Positions 24,861 to 34,075 are shown, counted from the stretch's first letter. The stretch is DNA of 64,000 bases from Frisingicoccus sp009929615 (GCA_028692275.1 JAQUXR010000012.1:1-64000); one strand, 5' to 3'. Made by a program: numbers and translations. The notes: a model not told the origin generated them from the sequence alone.

Positions 24861-25541
24861 ATGCTGAAAAATGATTTTTCAGAGGAACAAGGAAAATATT
24901 CACTTACGGAAAAAGTGTATCAGGCTCTTCGTTCAGACATTCTTTCGGGTGGTTTTAAGGATCAGGAAGAACTCAAAGAAAATGCTTTGGCAAAGGATTA
25001 TGGTGTGAGCCGTACACCGGTCAGAGAAGCGATTCGACAGCTCGCTCTGGAAGGACTGGTTGATACTATACCAAATCGTGGAGCTTATGTGCATAATATT
25101 CATTGTAAAGATGTTGTGGATGTGTATGCTATGCGTTCGCTTCTGGAAGGACTTGCAGCCAGATGGGCCGTAGAGAATGCCACGAAGGAACAGATTGAAG
25201 CGATGGAAGAGGTTGTCTATATGTCCGAGTACTATCGGAATAAGGGAAATCTGGAGCAGGTTTATGTTTCAGATAATCGGTTTCATGAACTCCTATACAT
25301 TGCCTCAGGCAGTCATTTGTTGGAACATATGCTCAGGATGTTTCATGAATATGTACAGCAGGTGCGTAAAAATGCTTTAAAGGACGAAATACGTGCAAAG
25401 AATTCTTTTGAAGAACATGCGGCTATTTTAGAAGCTATAAAGAACCATCAGGCGGATGAAGCAGCAAGACTGGCAACACAGCATATTGAAAATGCGGTGG
25501 AAAGCTGGAAAGTGACAGATGCGATTCATGCTGTAGAATAA
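24861..25541 (+). CDS. GntR-family (FCD) transcriptional regulator
   Basis: This 226-residue regulator has an N-terminal winged helix (LTEKVYQALRSDILSGGF, then LAKDYGVSRTPVREAIRQLALEGLV) and a C-terminal all-helical FCD ligand domain (VYAMRSLLEGLAARWAVENA; NRFHELLYIASGSHLLEHML; EEHAAILEAIKNHQADEAARLATQHIENA) with the metal-binding His and Asp pattern. It starts 11 bases after the citrate synthase gene, whose stop overlaps the GGAGG site. The palindrome over the operon promoter is its likely operator. The ligand is unknown; an organic acid such as citrate would fit. Confidence 0.92.
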   Translation: MLKNDFSEEQGKYSLTEKVYQALRSDILSGGFKDQEELKENALAKDYGVSRTPVREAIRQLALEGLVDTIPNRGAYVHNIHCKDVVDVYAMRSLLEGLAARWAVENATKEQIEAMEEVVYMSEYYRNKGNLEQVYVSDNRFHELLYIASGSHLLEHMLRMFHEYVQQVRKNALKDEIRAKNSFEEHAAILEAIKNHQADEAARLATQHIENAVESWKVTDAIHAVE

Positions 25542-25543
25542 AG

Positions 25544-25588
25544 AAAAGGTTCGGATATTGATTTTTAAAATCAATATCCGAACCTTTT
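25544..25588. terminator. Bidirectional terminator
   Basis: A 19-20 base perfect inverted repeat (GGTTCGGATATTGATT and its complement) with a short loop, A-run before and T-run after, separates the convergent GntR and ABC-F genes. Confidence 0.9.
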
Positions 25589-25589
25589 C

Positions 25590-27506
25590 TTATACAAGAG
25601 ATTCCCATTCTTCCATTAATTCAAGAAGTTCTTCATCCAGTTCTTCATGTTCGGTGTTAATCTCTATTAAACGGCTGACATTTGTTGCAATATCACTTTG
25701 TCCCAAAAGTTCATCCAGTTCAGCAAGGCGCTCTTCAATTTCATTAATACGTTCTTCTAAACGTTTAATCTGGTTCTGACGTTTCCGTTCTTTTGCCTGT
25801 TCTTCTTTTTGACGAAGATAATCGTCCTTTCCAGCCGGTTTTTCAGGAGCCGCAGAAACTTCTTCCACAGTGCGAAAACCGCCGGAAGAACTTACAGAAG
25901 GATGTTCTTTTTTCTCCAGATATTCATCATAGTTTCCAACATAGTTATTTAATCCGCCTTCAGTTAAATCTAAAATCCGGGTTGCCGTCTGATTGATGAA
26001 ATAACGGTCGTGGGAGACATAGAGGACCGTACCGGTATAGCCCTTTAAAGCATCTTCTAATATCTCACGGGACTGGATATCCAAATGGTTTGTCGGTTCA
26101 TCCAAAATTAAAAAGTTTGCATGGGAGAGCATCAGCTTTGCCAGAGAAACACGGCCACGTTCGCCACCGCTCAGCTCGCTGATTTGCTTAAAAACATCAT
26201 CTCCGGTAAATAAAAAGGCGGCGAGAACATTCCGGATACGAGTATTGGTTAATGTCGGGTAAGCATCGGAAATTTCTTCAAAAATAGATTTTTCATCATG
26301 AAGAACCTGGTGTTCCTGGTCGTAGTACCCGATATGTACCTTAGCACCCAGACGGAGTTCGCAGGTGTCTGCCGGCAGAAGACCATTGATGATTTTTAAA
26401 ATAGTTGTTTTTCCGGCACCGTTATCAGCAATCAAAGCTACGCGTTCACCCCGGCGTATATCCATGACAATATCTTGAAATAAGTATTCGCCATCAAAGC
26501 TTTTACTTAAATGCTCAATGAAGAGAACATCATTACCACTGACAGTGTCAGGCTCGAGGAGAATACGCATTCCCGAACTTTCCTCAAGGGGTTTATCCAT
26601 GACATCGACTTTATTCAACATTTTTTCACGACTTTCGGCCCGGCGGATAGACTTCTCACGATTAAAGGAACGGAGTTTTTGGATAACTGCTTCCTGATGA
26701 GCAATTTCATGCTGCTGATTCATCCATGCCTTCCGCTGGATATCACGAAGCTGAGCTTTCTTTTCAGCGTAGTCGCTGTAATTTCCTTTAAAAACCTGCC
26801 CTTCATGATGGTCAATTTCGATTATTTTCGACACAACCTTGTCAAGAAAGTAACGATCATGAGCCACAATAACGACGGAACCTTTATAATTCATAAGAAA
26901 TGTTTCCAGCCATGCTGTAGAATTCATGTCTAAATGGTTGGTCGGTTCATCAAGAAGCAGGATATCCGGCTTGGATAAAAGGAGTCGTCCAAGGGCGACT
27001 CGTGTTTTCTGACCACCGGAAAGTAGACGGACTTCTTTAGAAAAATCTTCTTCGGTGAAGCCAAGACCTTTCAATACACCAATAATCTCACTTTGGTAGG
27101 CATAGCCGTTTTTATCTTCAAAAGACTGACGCAGCCGGGCATAAGTTTGAAGAAGTTTATCAAGTTCTTCGCCACTGGCATTTTTCATGGACAATTCCAC
27201 TTCGGCCATGCTTTCTTCGAGTTGAATGACATCTTTTTTTACATCCAGAAGCTCGTCATAAATGGTTCGCTGTGAATCTCTGGAGTGGTGCTGGGCCAGA
27301 TAGCCGACGGTTTTGCCTTTGGCAAAGATGACATCGCCGGAATCCGGCGGCAGTTCATTCATTATTATCTTCAGCAATGTAGACTTTCCGGCACCGTTCA
27401 TGCCTACAATAGCCGCTTTTTCGTAATCCTCAATGTGGAAGGAAATATCTTTAAGAATCACGTCAGTTCCAAAGGCTTTGGAAATGTGGTGACATGCAAG
27501 TATCAT
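25590..27506 (-). CDS. ABC-F family ATPase (YdiF-like)
   Basis: This 638-residue protein has two ABC domains and no membrane segment. Walker A motifs are GMNGAGKST (about 35-43) and ADNGAGKTT (about 360), the signatures LSGGQKTR and LSGGERGR, and both Walker B sites end DEPTNHLD. The linker is charged and a coiled-coil C-terminus follows (DDYLRQKEEQAKERKRQNQIKRLEERI). ABC-F proteins act on the ribosome in translation or in antibiotic protection; the group next to rex (ydiF-like) is a housekeeping type in Bacillus too. Whether this one gives resistance cannot be told. Confidence 0.93.
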   Translation of the reverse strand: MILACHHISKAFGTDVILKDISFHIEDYEKAAIVGMNGAGKSTLLKIIMNELPPDSGDVIFAKGKTVGYLAQHHSRDSQRTIYDELLDVKKDVIQLEESMAEVELSMKNASGEELDKLLQTYARLRQSFEDKNGYAYQSEIIGVLKGLGFTEEDFSKEVRLLSGGQKTRVALGRLLLSKPDILLLDEPTNHLDMNSTAWLETFLMNYKGSVVIVAHDRYFLDKVVSKIIEIDHHEGQVFKGNYSDYAEKKAQLRDIQRKAWMNQQHEIAHQEAVIQKLRSFNREKSIRRAESREKMLNKVDVMDKPLEESSGMRILLEPDTVSGNDVLFIEHLSKSFDGEYLFQDIVMDIRRGERVALIADNGAGKTTILKIINGLLPADTCELRLGAKVHIGYYDQEHQVLHDEKSIFEEISDAYPTLTNTRIRNVLAAFLFTGDDVFKQISELSGGERGRVSLAKLMLSHANFLILDEPTNHLDIQSREILEDALKGYTGTVLYVSHDRYFINQTATRILDLTEGGLNNYVGNYDEYLEKKEHPSVSSSGGFRTVEEVSAAPEKPAGKDDYLRQKEEQAKERKRQNQIKRLEERINEIEERLAELDELLGQSDIATNVSRLIEINTEHEELDEELLELMEEWESLV

Positions 27507-27596
27507 ACTAATTCTCCTTCGTTTCTATAAAATACCAGTATTCATTTTAGCACATAGAAAAATCTGTGTAAACAGAAGAAAAAACATAAAGATAGT

Positions 27597-27625
27597 TTGA
27601 CAATTTTACTACAATTAGATATAAT
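27597..27625 (+). promoter_or_regulatory. Promoter of the rex operon
   Basis: TTGACA (27597-27602), 17-base spacer, TATAAT (27620-27625). A weak Rex-like site (27642-27659; right half TTAACAA exact, left half poor) lies just after the expected transcription start. Confidence 0.75.
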
Positions 27626-27701
27626 GAACTTGAACTCTATTATGATTATTATTTAACAAAGAATCATGAAAAAATAGATATGGGATAGGATGTAGGAGAT
27701 T

Positions 27702-28355
27702 ATGAAACAAAGGGAGATTTCAGCAGCGGTTATACGCCGGCTGCCGCGATACTATCGATATCTGGGAGAACTTTTACAAAACGATGTTGTACGTATTTCA
27801 TCTAAGGAACTGAGCCAGCGGATGAAGGTCACGGCATCCCAGATACGACAGGATTTAAATAACTTTGGAGGATTCGGCCAGCAGGGTTATGGCTATAACG
27901 TAGAATACCTCCATAATGAGATTGGGAAGATTCTCGGATTAGATGTGCAGCATAATATGATTATTATTGGTGCAGGTAATTTGGGCCAGGCTTTGGCGAA
28001 TTATAATTTCGAAAAAGTTGGCTTTCATTTGATTGGTATCTTTGATACGAATCCACGGTTAAAGGGAGTCTCAGTGCGTGGAATCGAAGTCTATATGATG
28101 GATACTCTGGATGATTTTATTGCCACCCATAATGTGGATGTTGTAACGCTGACCGTTCCAAGACGCCAGGCAGTAGATATTGGCAAACATCTGGAACAGA
28201 TTGGTGTTAAAGCCATCTGGAATTTTGCACCGACAGATTTGAGTGTATCTGATGATGTATGTGTGAAGAATGTTCACCTGAATGAAAGCCTGATGACGCT
28301 TTCATATGAATACAGGGCAATGCACACACGAGATGCTGAGGATGACCAGGATTGA
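27702..28355 (+). CDS. rex: Redox-sensing transcriptional repressor Rex
   Basis: This 217-residue repressor senses the NADH/NAD+ ratio. The N-terminal winged helix includes RLPRYYRYLGELL and ISSKELSQRMKVTASQIRQDLNNFGGFGQQGYGY, a nearly invariant Rex signature. The C-terminal Rossmann domain has GAGNLGQALANY (about 93-104) and later LTVPRRQAVDI. High NADH would release it from DNA. It begins a gene run with acpS, nnr, alr and mazF. A likely target in this window is thlA, which has a Rex-like palindrome. GGAG lies upstream of the start. Confidence 0.97.
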   Translation: MKQREISAAVIRRLPRYYRYLGELLQNDVVRISSKELSQRMKVTASQIRQDLNNFGGFGQQGYGYNVEYLHNEIGKILGLDVQHNMIIIGAGNLGQALANYNFEKVGFHLIGIFDTNPRLKGVSVRGIEVYMMDTLDDFIATHNVDVVTLTVPRRQAVDIGKHLEQIGVKAIWNFAPTDLSVSDDVCVKNVHLNESLMTLSYEYRAMHTRDAEDDQD

Positions 28356-28364
28356 GTTGGTAAT

Positions 28365-28733
28365 ATGATAATAGGAATCGGCACAGATATTGCAGAGATA
28401 GAGCGCATCAAGAAGGCCTGCTTACGGGAGGCCTTTTTGGTGCGTTGTTTTACGTTAAAAGAGAAAATATATATAGAGAATCACCCAGAACGGGCGGCGG
28501 GGAATTTCGCGGTAAAAGAAGCGGTTTCCAAGGCCATGGGCACAGGATTTCGAGGGATGTCTTTAGACGAGATTGAAGTTTTGCGGGATGATTTGGGGAA
28601 GCCCTATATTCAACTGTATGGCCGGGCAAAGACGAAGGCGGAAGGCCTGAATATCAGCAGGTGGCATGTATCCATCAGTAATACGAAGACTTTAGCTATA
28701 GCCTATGTCATTGGGGAAGGGGTGGAAGCATGA
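28365..28733 (+). CDS. acpS: Holo-[acyl-carrier-protein] synthase
   Basis: This 122-residue enzyme transfers 4'-phosphopantetheine from CoA to acyl carrier protein. The motifs are GIGTDIAEIERI (about 3-14) with the metal-binding aspartate and FAVKEAVSKAMGTG (about 47-60) with the metal-binding glutamate. WHVSISNTKTLAIAYV ends the fold. Length is normal. It lies ten bases after rex and overlaps the nnr start by four bases (ATGA), showing translational coupling. Confidence 0.95.
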   Translation: MIIGIGTDIAEIERIKKACLREAFLVRCFTLKEKIYIENHPERAAGNFAVKEAVSKAMGTGFRGMSLDEIEVLRDDLGKPYIQLYGRAKTKAEGLNISRWHVSISNTKTLAIAYVIGEGVEA

Positions 28734-30232
28734 ATAAAATAGTTACAGCCGCTGAGATGAAAGCGATTGACAATTACACGATTGAACAGCTGGGAGTACC
28801 TTCTGTGGTATTAATGGAGAGGGCAGCTTTATCGCTGGTAAACCGCCTGAAAGCAGGAATTACCAAAAAAGACAGGATTCTCTGTTTGTGTGGTGCAGGA
28901 AATAATGGTGGTGATGGGGTAGCTGTTGCACGGATTTTATTTACCCAGGGGTATTCTGCGTCCTATTATATGGCTGGAAAACCGGAAAAATGGACCGAAG
29001 AAACAAAAAAACAGATTCAGATAGCAAGAAATATAGGGGTACCTGAATATAATGAATTAAACCTTACACATATACGCATCCTTGTTGATGGACTTTTTGG
29101 CATTGGACTGCTCAGTGAGGTGCGAAAACCCTATGATGAATTGATAGAAAAAGTCAATAGGTGGCGAAAAGCAAATCCAGACAGACAAGTCTGGGCTGTA
29201 GATATTCCATCAGGACTTTCAGCAGATACAGGTCAGGTGCTGGGGTGCACAATTCAGGCAGACTTTACAGTGACCTTTGGTTTTAATAAACGGGGAATGC
29301 TCCTGTATCCGGGACGTGACCTGGCGGGAAAGTGCTTTGTAGAAGACATAGGTTTTCCACTTAAAGCACTTCAGGAAAATGAACCGGAAGGATTTTCATA
29401 TGATGTACAGGATTTTGAACAACTGCCTGAAAGAAAAAATGATTCGAATAAGGGAACTTATGGTAAAATATTAATAATTGCCGGAAGTAAGAATATGAGC
29501 GGTGCGGCTTATTTTGCCGGACAGGCTGCTTATTTTACCGGGGCAGGTCTGGTTCGGATTCTCACGGAAGAAGAGAATCGGGAGATTTTGCAGAGTCAGC
29601 TTCCTCAGGCAATGATATCTGTTTGGGAAGAAATGGACGAACTCTCTTTAAAAGAGGTTCTGGACTGGTCAGACAGCTTGGTTATCGGACCGGGCATAGG
29701 AATAAAACCGGAGATGGTACGGCGGATAAAGTCGGTTCTGGAATTAGCAAAGGGACCGGTTGTCATAGATGCGGATGGTCTGAATCTTTTGGCGGAACAT
29801 AAAGCCTGGTATAAGCTTCTTCCTAAGGAAACCATTTTAACACCCCATATGGGTGAAATGTCCCGATTGTCCGGGAAAACCATTGCGGAATTGAAGGCGG
29901 ACCGGGGTGCATGGGCAAAGGAATTTTCAAAAAAGCATCATCTTATATGTGTCTTAAAGGACAGTTCAACGGTTGTATCTAATGGTTCGGAACTTTATTT
30001 GAATCGGAGTGGCAACCAGGGAATGGCAACGGGCGGTTCAGGTGATGTTTTGAGTGGAATTATCGGTGCACTTGCCGGAACAGGAATGAATATTTTTTCA
30101 GCAGCATCCATGGGGGTTTATCTTCATGGCTGTGCAGGCGATGAGGCGGCAGAGACTTACAGTGCCCGTGGTATGACAGCAATGGAACTGATTGAAGGAA
30201 TTCGGAAAATATTGAAAAAAAAAGAAAAGTAA
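28730..30232 (+). CDS. nnr: Bifunctional NAD(P)H-hydrate epimerase/dehydratase
   Basis: This 500-residue protein repairs damaged (hydrated) NADH and NADPH. The N-terminal YjeF domain (about 1-215) has the epimerase signature LCLCGAGNNGGDGVAVAR. The C-terminal ribokinase-like domain (about 230-500) is the ADP- or ATP-dependent dehydratase, with KGTYGKILIIAGSKNMSGAAYF and the active-site NQGMATGGSGDVLSGIIGAL. The fusion is the usual bacterial arrangement. The gene overlaps acpS by four bases and precedes alr, a common order in Firmicutes. Confidence 0.96.
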   Translation: MNKIVTAAEMKAIDNYTIEQLGVPSVVLMERAALSLVNRLKAGITKKDRILCLCGAGNNGGDGVAVARILFTQGYSASYYMAGKPEKWTEETKKQIQIARNIGVPEYNELNLTHIRILVDGLFGIGLLSEVRKPYDELIEKVNRWRKANPDRQVWAVDIPSGLSADTGQVLGCTIQADFTVTFGFNKRGMLLYPGRDLAGKCFVEDIGFPLKALQENEPEGFSYDVQDFEQLPERKNDSNKGTYGKILIIAGSKNMSGAAYFAGQAAYFTGAGLVRILTEEENREILQSQLPQAMISVWEEMDELSLKEVLDWSDSLVIGPGIGIKPEMVRRIKSVLELAKGPVVIDADGLNLLAEHKAWYKLLPKETILTPHMGEMSRLSGKTIAELKADRGAWAKEFSKKHHLICVLKDSSTVVSNGSELYLNRSGNQGMATGGSGDVLSGIIGALAGTGMNIFSAASMGVYLHGCAGDEAAETYSARGMTAMELIEGIRKILKKKEK

Positions 30233-30243
30233 AAACCGAGGTT

Positions 30244-31437
30244 GTGATAAAAGTGGATAAGAGTGAATCTGGCAGTATCTATCGGGTATATGCTAAAATT
30301 GATTTAGATGCTTTGAAATATAATGTAGAAGGTATAAAAAAATGCACGTCAGATAAAGCAATGCTGATGGGTGTTATTAAAGCGGATGGTTATGGACATG
30401 GTTCGAAAGTATTTGCCCATGAATTGGAAGCTATGGGATTTAATTGGTTTGCCGTTGCTACGGCAGATGAGGGGATCGAGCTGCGTCAGGATGGCGTCAG
30501 TCTGCCTATTTTAGTATTGGGTTATACCTGCGAAGACCAGTATCCGGATATGATTCAATGGAATATTACACCATCCATTGACAGTTATGAGATGGCGAAA
30601 GCTTTTGACCTGGCTGCAGAGGAAGCAGGGTGCCGGGCCAGTATACATATTAAGATTGATACCGGAATGAGCCGGATTGGTTTTCTTCCAGGAGAAAAAA
30701 GTCTGGAAGAAATTGAAAAAATAAATACTTTAAAACATATACGTATTCAGGGAATGTTTACCCATTTTGCCTGTGCGGATATGAAGGATAAAACCCATGT
30801 CCATGGACAGATTGATAAATTCTGTCAGATGATAGAAGGTGTAAAGGAACGAAAGATTCCTGTAGAGATTTTTCACTGTTCAAACAGTGCTTCTATTATG
30901 GAACTTGAGCCGGTTCATATGAATATGGTCCGTGCAGGAATTATTCTCTATGGACTTTATCCATCTCATGAGATGGAAGAGGACAGACTTCCGTTAAAAC
31001 CTGTGATGTCCCTGCATAGTCATATTGTGCATTTAAAGGAATTGCCGGAAGGTGTCACCGTTGGATATGGTGCAACCTATGTTACTAAAAAGCCGACACG
31101 GGTTGCGACGATTCCGGTGGGCTATGCGGATGGTTATCCAAGAATACTGTCAAATCAAGGTGTTGTTCTGATTCGAGGACAGAGAGCACCGATTATCGGA
31201 AGGATTTGTATGGACCAGTTTATGGTGGATGTTACAGATATACCGGCAGCTGTTCCCGGAGATTTGGTAACGCTTTTTGGACAGGATGGTGATGCAATGC
31301 TGTCTGTTGAAGAAGTATCAGAGCTGGCAGGTTCTTTTAATTATGAATTTGTCTGTGATGTATCCCGGCGCGTGCCGAGGGTATATTATAAAAATGGAAT
31401 ACCGGTAAAAATTATTAATTATTTGAGATTAAAATAA
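30244..31437 (+). CDS. alr: Alanine racemase
   Basis: This 397-residue PLP enzyme makes D-alanine for peptidoglycan. The PLP lysine is in GVIKADGYGHG (about K46 from the GTG at 30244), the catalytic tyrosine is in TVGYGATY, and MDQFMVDVT follows in the C-terminal barrel. No ATG is available near the family N-terminus. GTG at 30244 is only two bases from GAGG; GTG at 30253 has better spacing and is an equal candidate, shortening the protein by three residues. A mazF gene follows, as in Bacillus. Confidence 0.95.
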   Translation: MIKVDKSESGSIYRVYAKIDLDALKYNVEGIKKCTSDKAMLMGVIKADGYGHGSKVFAHELEAMGFNWFAVATADEGIELRQDGVSLPILVLGYTCEDQYPDMIQWNITPSIDSYEMAKAFDLAAEEAGCRASIHIKIDTGMSRIGFLPGEKSLEEIEKINTLKHIRIQGMFTHFACADMKDKTHVHGQIDKFCQMIEGVKERKIPVEIFHCSNSASIMELEPVHMNMVRAGIILYGLYPSHEMEEDRLPLKPVMSLHSHIVHLKELPEGVTVGYGATYVTKKPTRVATIPVGYADGYPRILSNQGVVLIRGQRAPIIGRICMDQFMVDVTDIPAAVPGDLVTLFGQDGDAMLSVEEVSELAGSFNYEFVCDVSRRVPRVYYKNGIPVKIINYLRLK

Positions 31438-31444
31438 AACAAGA

Positions 31445-31505
31445 ACCCCTGATGAATATACTTAAGATAAATGGGAATAATTCATCTTAGAGATTTATCA
31501 GGAGT
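31445..31505 (+). promoter_or_regulatory. Hairpin covering the mazF ribosome-binding site
   Basis: CCCCTGAT (31446-31453) can pair with ATCAGGAG (31497-31504), which includes the Shine-Dalgarno GGAG, with one C-A mismatch. Inside, CTTAAGAT (31461-31468) pairs with ATCTTAG (31484-31490) with one bulged T. No T-run follows, so it resembles a translation-control element rather than a terminator. Confidence 0.5.
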
Positions 31506-31514
31506 GTGAAATGT

Positions 31515-31862
31515 GTGGTTATTAAACGTGGAGATATATTTTATGCCGATTTAAGGCCGGTTGTCGGTTCGGAACAGGGGGGCGTGCGTCCGGTGCTCAT
31601 TATTCAAAATGATACCGGAAACAAACACAGTCCTACGGTGATATGTGCAGCAATTACTTCACGAATGAATAAAGCGAAGCTTCCAACCCATGTGGAGCTG
31701 GATGCATCGAAATATCAGCTGGTTAAGGACTCTGTCATTTTGTTGGAACAGGTCCGCACCATCGATAAGAAGCGACTGAAAGAGAAAGTCTGCCATTTGG
31801 ATGGTGAGATTTTATGCAGGGTAGACAAAGCCCTGGGTATTAGTTTAGAATTAAATACATAG
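31515..31862 (+). CDS. mazF: MazF/PemK-family endoribonuclease toxin (NdoA type)
   Basis: This 115-residue protein matches B. subtilis NdoA (MazF) closely: VIKRGDIFYADLRPVVGSEQGGVRPVLIIQND at the start with the catalytic arginine, CAAITSRMNKAKLPTHVELD, and DSVILLEQVRTIDKKRL. Such enzymes cleave mRNA at specific short sequences. The GTG at 31515 is chosen over the GTG at 31506 because GGAG (31501-31504) would be too close to the latter and NdoA starts at the same residue. A mazE antitoxin gene would be expected between alr and mazF; the gap is too short and has none. Control must come from elsewhere or from the leader hairpin. Confidence 0.93.
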   Translation: MVIKRGDIFYADLRPVVGSEQGGVRPVLIIQNDTGNKHSPTVICAAITSRMNKAKLPTHVELDASKYQLVKDSVILLEQVRTIDKKRLKEKVCHLDGEILCRVDKALGISLELNT

Positions 31863-31887
31863 GATATTAAAGGATAAAGGAGAAGAT

Positions 31888-32736
31888 ATGGGTATGGATG
31901 AAGGTAATCCCTTGATAAGAACTTTAGGGAGATTATTCCGGGGAGATTCCGATAAACAAAAACAGGAAGATAAGATGGAAGAGGAAATCATTCAGATTGT
32001 CAGCGAGGGTCATGAGCAGGGGGCAATTGACGCTCAGGAAGCTAAGATGATTAGCAATATTATGGAATTTGATGATAAGATGGCCTCGGATGTTATGAAT
32101 CACAGAAAAAATCTGGTTGCTTTTGATGTTGAAATGCCATTGCGGGAAATTGCGAAAAATATGGCCGATGGCCAGTACTCACGTTATCCAATTTATGAAA
32201 ATGATGTAGATAATATTGTGGGTATTTTACATATCAAAGATGTTTTGAAATCTTTGCTGGCATGTCCTGAAGGTAAGGCTGTCAGGGAGATTATGCGTCA
32301 GCCTTATTTTGTTCCGGAAACCCAGAATATCAGCCGACTGTTCAGAGAGATGAAGAACAATTCGCATCATCTGGCCATCGTCATCGACGAATATGGACAG
32401 ACTGCCGGTGTTATTTCCATGGAAGATATTCTTGAGGAGATTGTAGGAAATATTCTGGATGAATATGATGTAGATGAGCATTTTATCCAGGAACTGGGTA
32501 ATCAAATTTATTTAATGAAGGGTCTGACAGAGCTTTCTGATGTGGAGGATGTCTTAGATATTGAATTTGATGATGATTTTGAAACTCTGAATGGTTTTTT
32601 GATTGCCAGACTGGAACATATACCTGCAGAGGATGAAGAAGCCAGCGTTTCCTATCGGGGCTATCATTTTCAAATTATCAGAGTGGAAGATAATACCATT
32701 GATATGGTAAAAGTCACACCGGAGGATAAGGATTGA
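31888..32736 (+). CDS. CBS-domain protein of the CorC/hemolysin C family
   Basis: This 282-residue soluble protein has two CBS domains (about 65-190; ASDVMNHRKNLVAFDVEMP, SRYPIYENDVDNIVGILHIKDVL, LAIVIDEYGQTAGVISMEDILEEIVG) and a C-terminal CorC/HlyC domain (about 205-280). It lacks the DUF21 membrane domain, like CorC, whose proposed roles are magnesium/cobalt efflux or a regulatory adenosine-nucleotide binding. GGAGAAG lies upstream. The following MATE gene starts inside its last codons. Confidence 0.9.
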   Translation: MGMDEGNPLIRTLGRLFRGDSDKQKQEDKMEEEIIQIVSEGHEQGAIDAQEAKMISNIMEFDDKMASDVMNHRKNLVAFDVEMPLREIAKNMADGQYSRYPIYENDVDNIVGILHIKDVLKSLLACPEGKAVREIMRQPYFVPETQNISRLFREMKNNSHHLAIVIDEYGQTAGVISMEDILEEIVGNILDEYDVDEHFIQELGNQIYLMKGLTELSDVEDVLDIEFDDDFETLNGFLIARLEHIPAEDEEASVSYRGYHFQIIRVEDNTIDMVKVTPEDKD

Positions 32737-34058
32737 AAACAATTATTAAATCCTTAAAGATAAGTCTGGTTGTTTTTTCGCAGGGGATGCTGGCACAGAT
32801 TTTAAGTGCGATTGCCTCATTTCTTGTAAGAGACAGCAGTCCCTATGCCCAGGAAGCGGTAGCTGTTTCCAATAAAGTTTTTTTCCTCCTGAGTCTGTTG
32901 ATTATCGGCATCAGCAATGGGGCATGTGTATTAATTGCTCATTACTGGGGGAAAGAGGATACGGCGGGAGTTCGTAAGACACTGGGAATAACACTTATTC
33001 TCAGCGTGCTGATTGCGGGGATTTTTTCGGTTTTTTCAATTGGATATTCACGCGAACTTATCAGTCTCTTTATGCATACGGACAGTGATGTGATGCTGGC
33101 ATCAAGATATCTTGCTATACTTTCTATAAGTTTTGTTCTTTATGGTGTGTGTCAGACTTATGCACTTTTTTACCGGGCGGTTGGCAAAGGCCCGACGATG
33201 CTGAGAATTACGGGTATAATTACACTATTTAACATCGGGATGGACTTGCTTTTGCTCAAAGGTTTTGGGCCGATTCCATCGGTAGGTATTCTTGGCATTG
33301 CCTGGGCGGTACTGGTTACCCGGATTTTAGAAGTGGTTCTGATTCTCATCGATGATTACAGAAAAGAAGGACCGGCTCATGCCTCACTTAAAGAACTGGT
33401 GGCTTATGATAAAGGGTTTTTAAAAAACTATGGAAAAAATGTATGGAATATCTTTTTAAATTCAGCAGTAGTCATGATAGCAAATTTCATATTTTCAACG
33501 GCGTATGCTAATATATCGCAGATCATGGTTATTACCATGTCCTTGTTTCATCCCTTGGAACAGATTGTCTTTGCGTTAGTCGAAGGGTGTTCAGCGTCGG
33601 CATCTATCGTTATGGGGCATACCATGGGGGCGATGCAGATGGATAGGGCTAAACGGTATGCAAGAAATTATCTTCGGGTGAATTTTCTTATCGGTATAGT
33701 TCTGGCCGGCGTCATTTTTCTTTTGGCTTCTCCGGCAAGCCATTTATTTACAACGACAGAAGCGATTGCATCCGATATGAAGGACTGTTTTTATGTACTG
33801 TGTTTCTTTGTGCCGGTGAAACTGTTAAATGCGACAATTAGTGACGGTATTTTAAAGACAGGCGGCGATTCTGCTTTTAATGCCCTCAATAATTTCCTTG
33901 GATTTATTTTCTGTCTGCCCTTCTGCCTGCTGGGTATGGCAGTAGGACTTCCTGCCCATTGGATTTATCTGCTGTTTATGATGGGCGAAGTATTAAAACT
34001 GGGATTTAATATAACCCGGTATTTTTCGGGAAAATGGCTCCAGACTCTGGTAGAATAG
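32733..34058 (+). CDS. MATE-family efflux transporter
   Basis: This 441-residue membrane protein has about 12 predicted segments in two halves, as in MATE cation-drug antiporters. Family-like blocks are AQEAVAVSNKVFFLLSLLIIGISNGACVLIAHYWGKED, and LFYRAVGKGPTMLRI in the first half, with EGCSASASIVMGHTMGA in the second. It starts with TTG at 32733, overlapping the corC stop, with GGAGG at 32721-32725 seven bases upstream: a translationally coupled start. The N-terminus appears slightly short compared with typical MATE proteins. The substrate is unknown. Confidence 0.9.
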   Translation: MKTIIKSLKISLVVFSQGMLAQILSAIASFLVRDSSPYAQEAVAVSNKVFFLLSLLIIGISNGACVLIAHYWGKEDTAGVRKTLGITLILSVLIAGIFSVFSIGYSRELISLFMHTDSDVMLASRYLAILSISFVLYGVCQTYALFYRAVGKGPTMLRITGIITLFNIGMDLLLLKGFGPIPSVGILGIAWAVLVTRILEVVLILIDDYRKEGPAHASLKELVAYDKGFLKNYGKNVWNIFLNSAVVMIANFIFSTAYANISQIMVITMSLFHPLEQIVFALVEGCSASASIVMGHTMGAMQMDRAKRYARNYLRVNFLIGIVLAGVIFLLASPASHLFTTTEAIASDMKDCFYVLCFFVPVKLLNATISDGILKTGGDSAFNALNNFLGFIFCLPFCLLGMAVGLPAHWIYLLFMMGEVLKLGFNITRYFSGKWLQTLVE

Positions 34059-34075
34059 ATTGGTTAAAACAGAAC

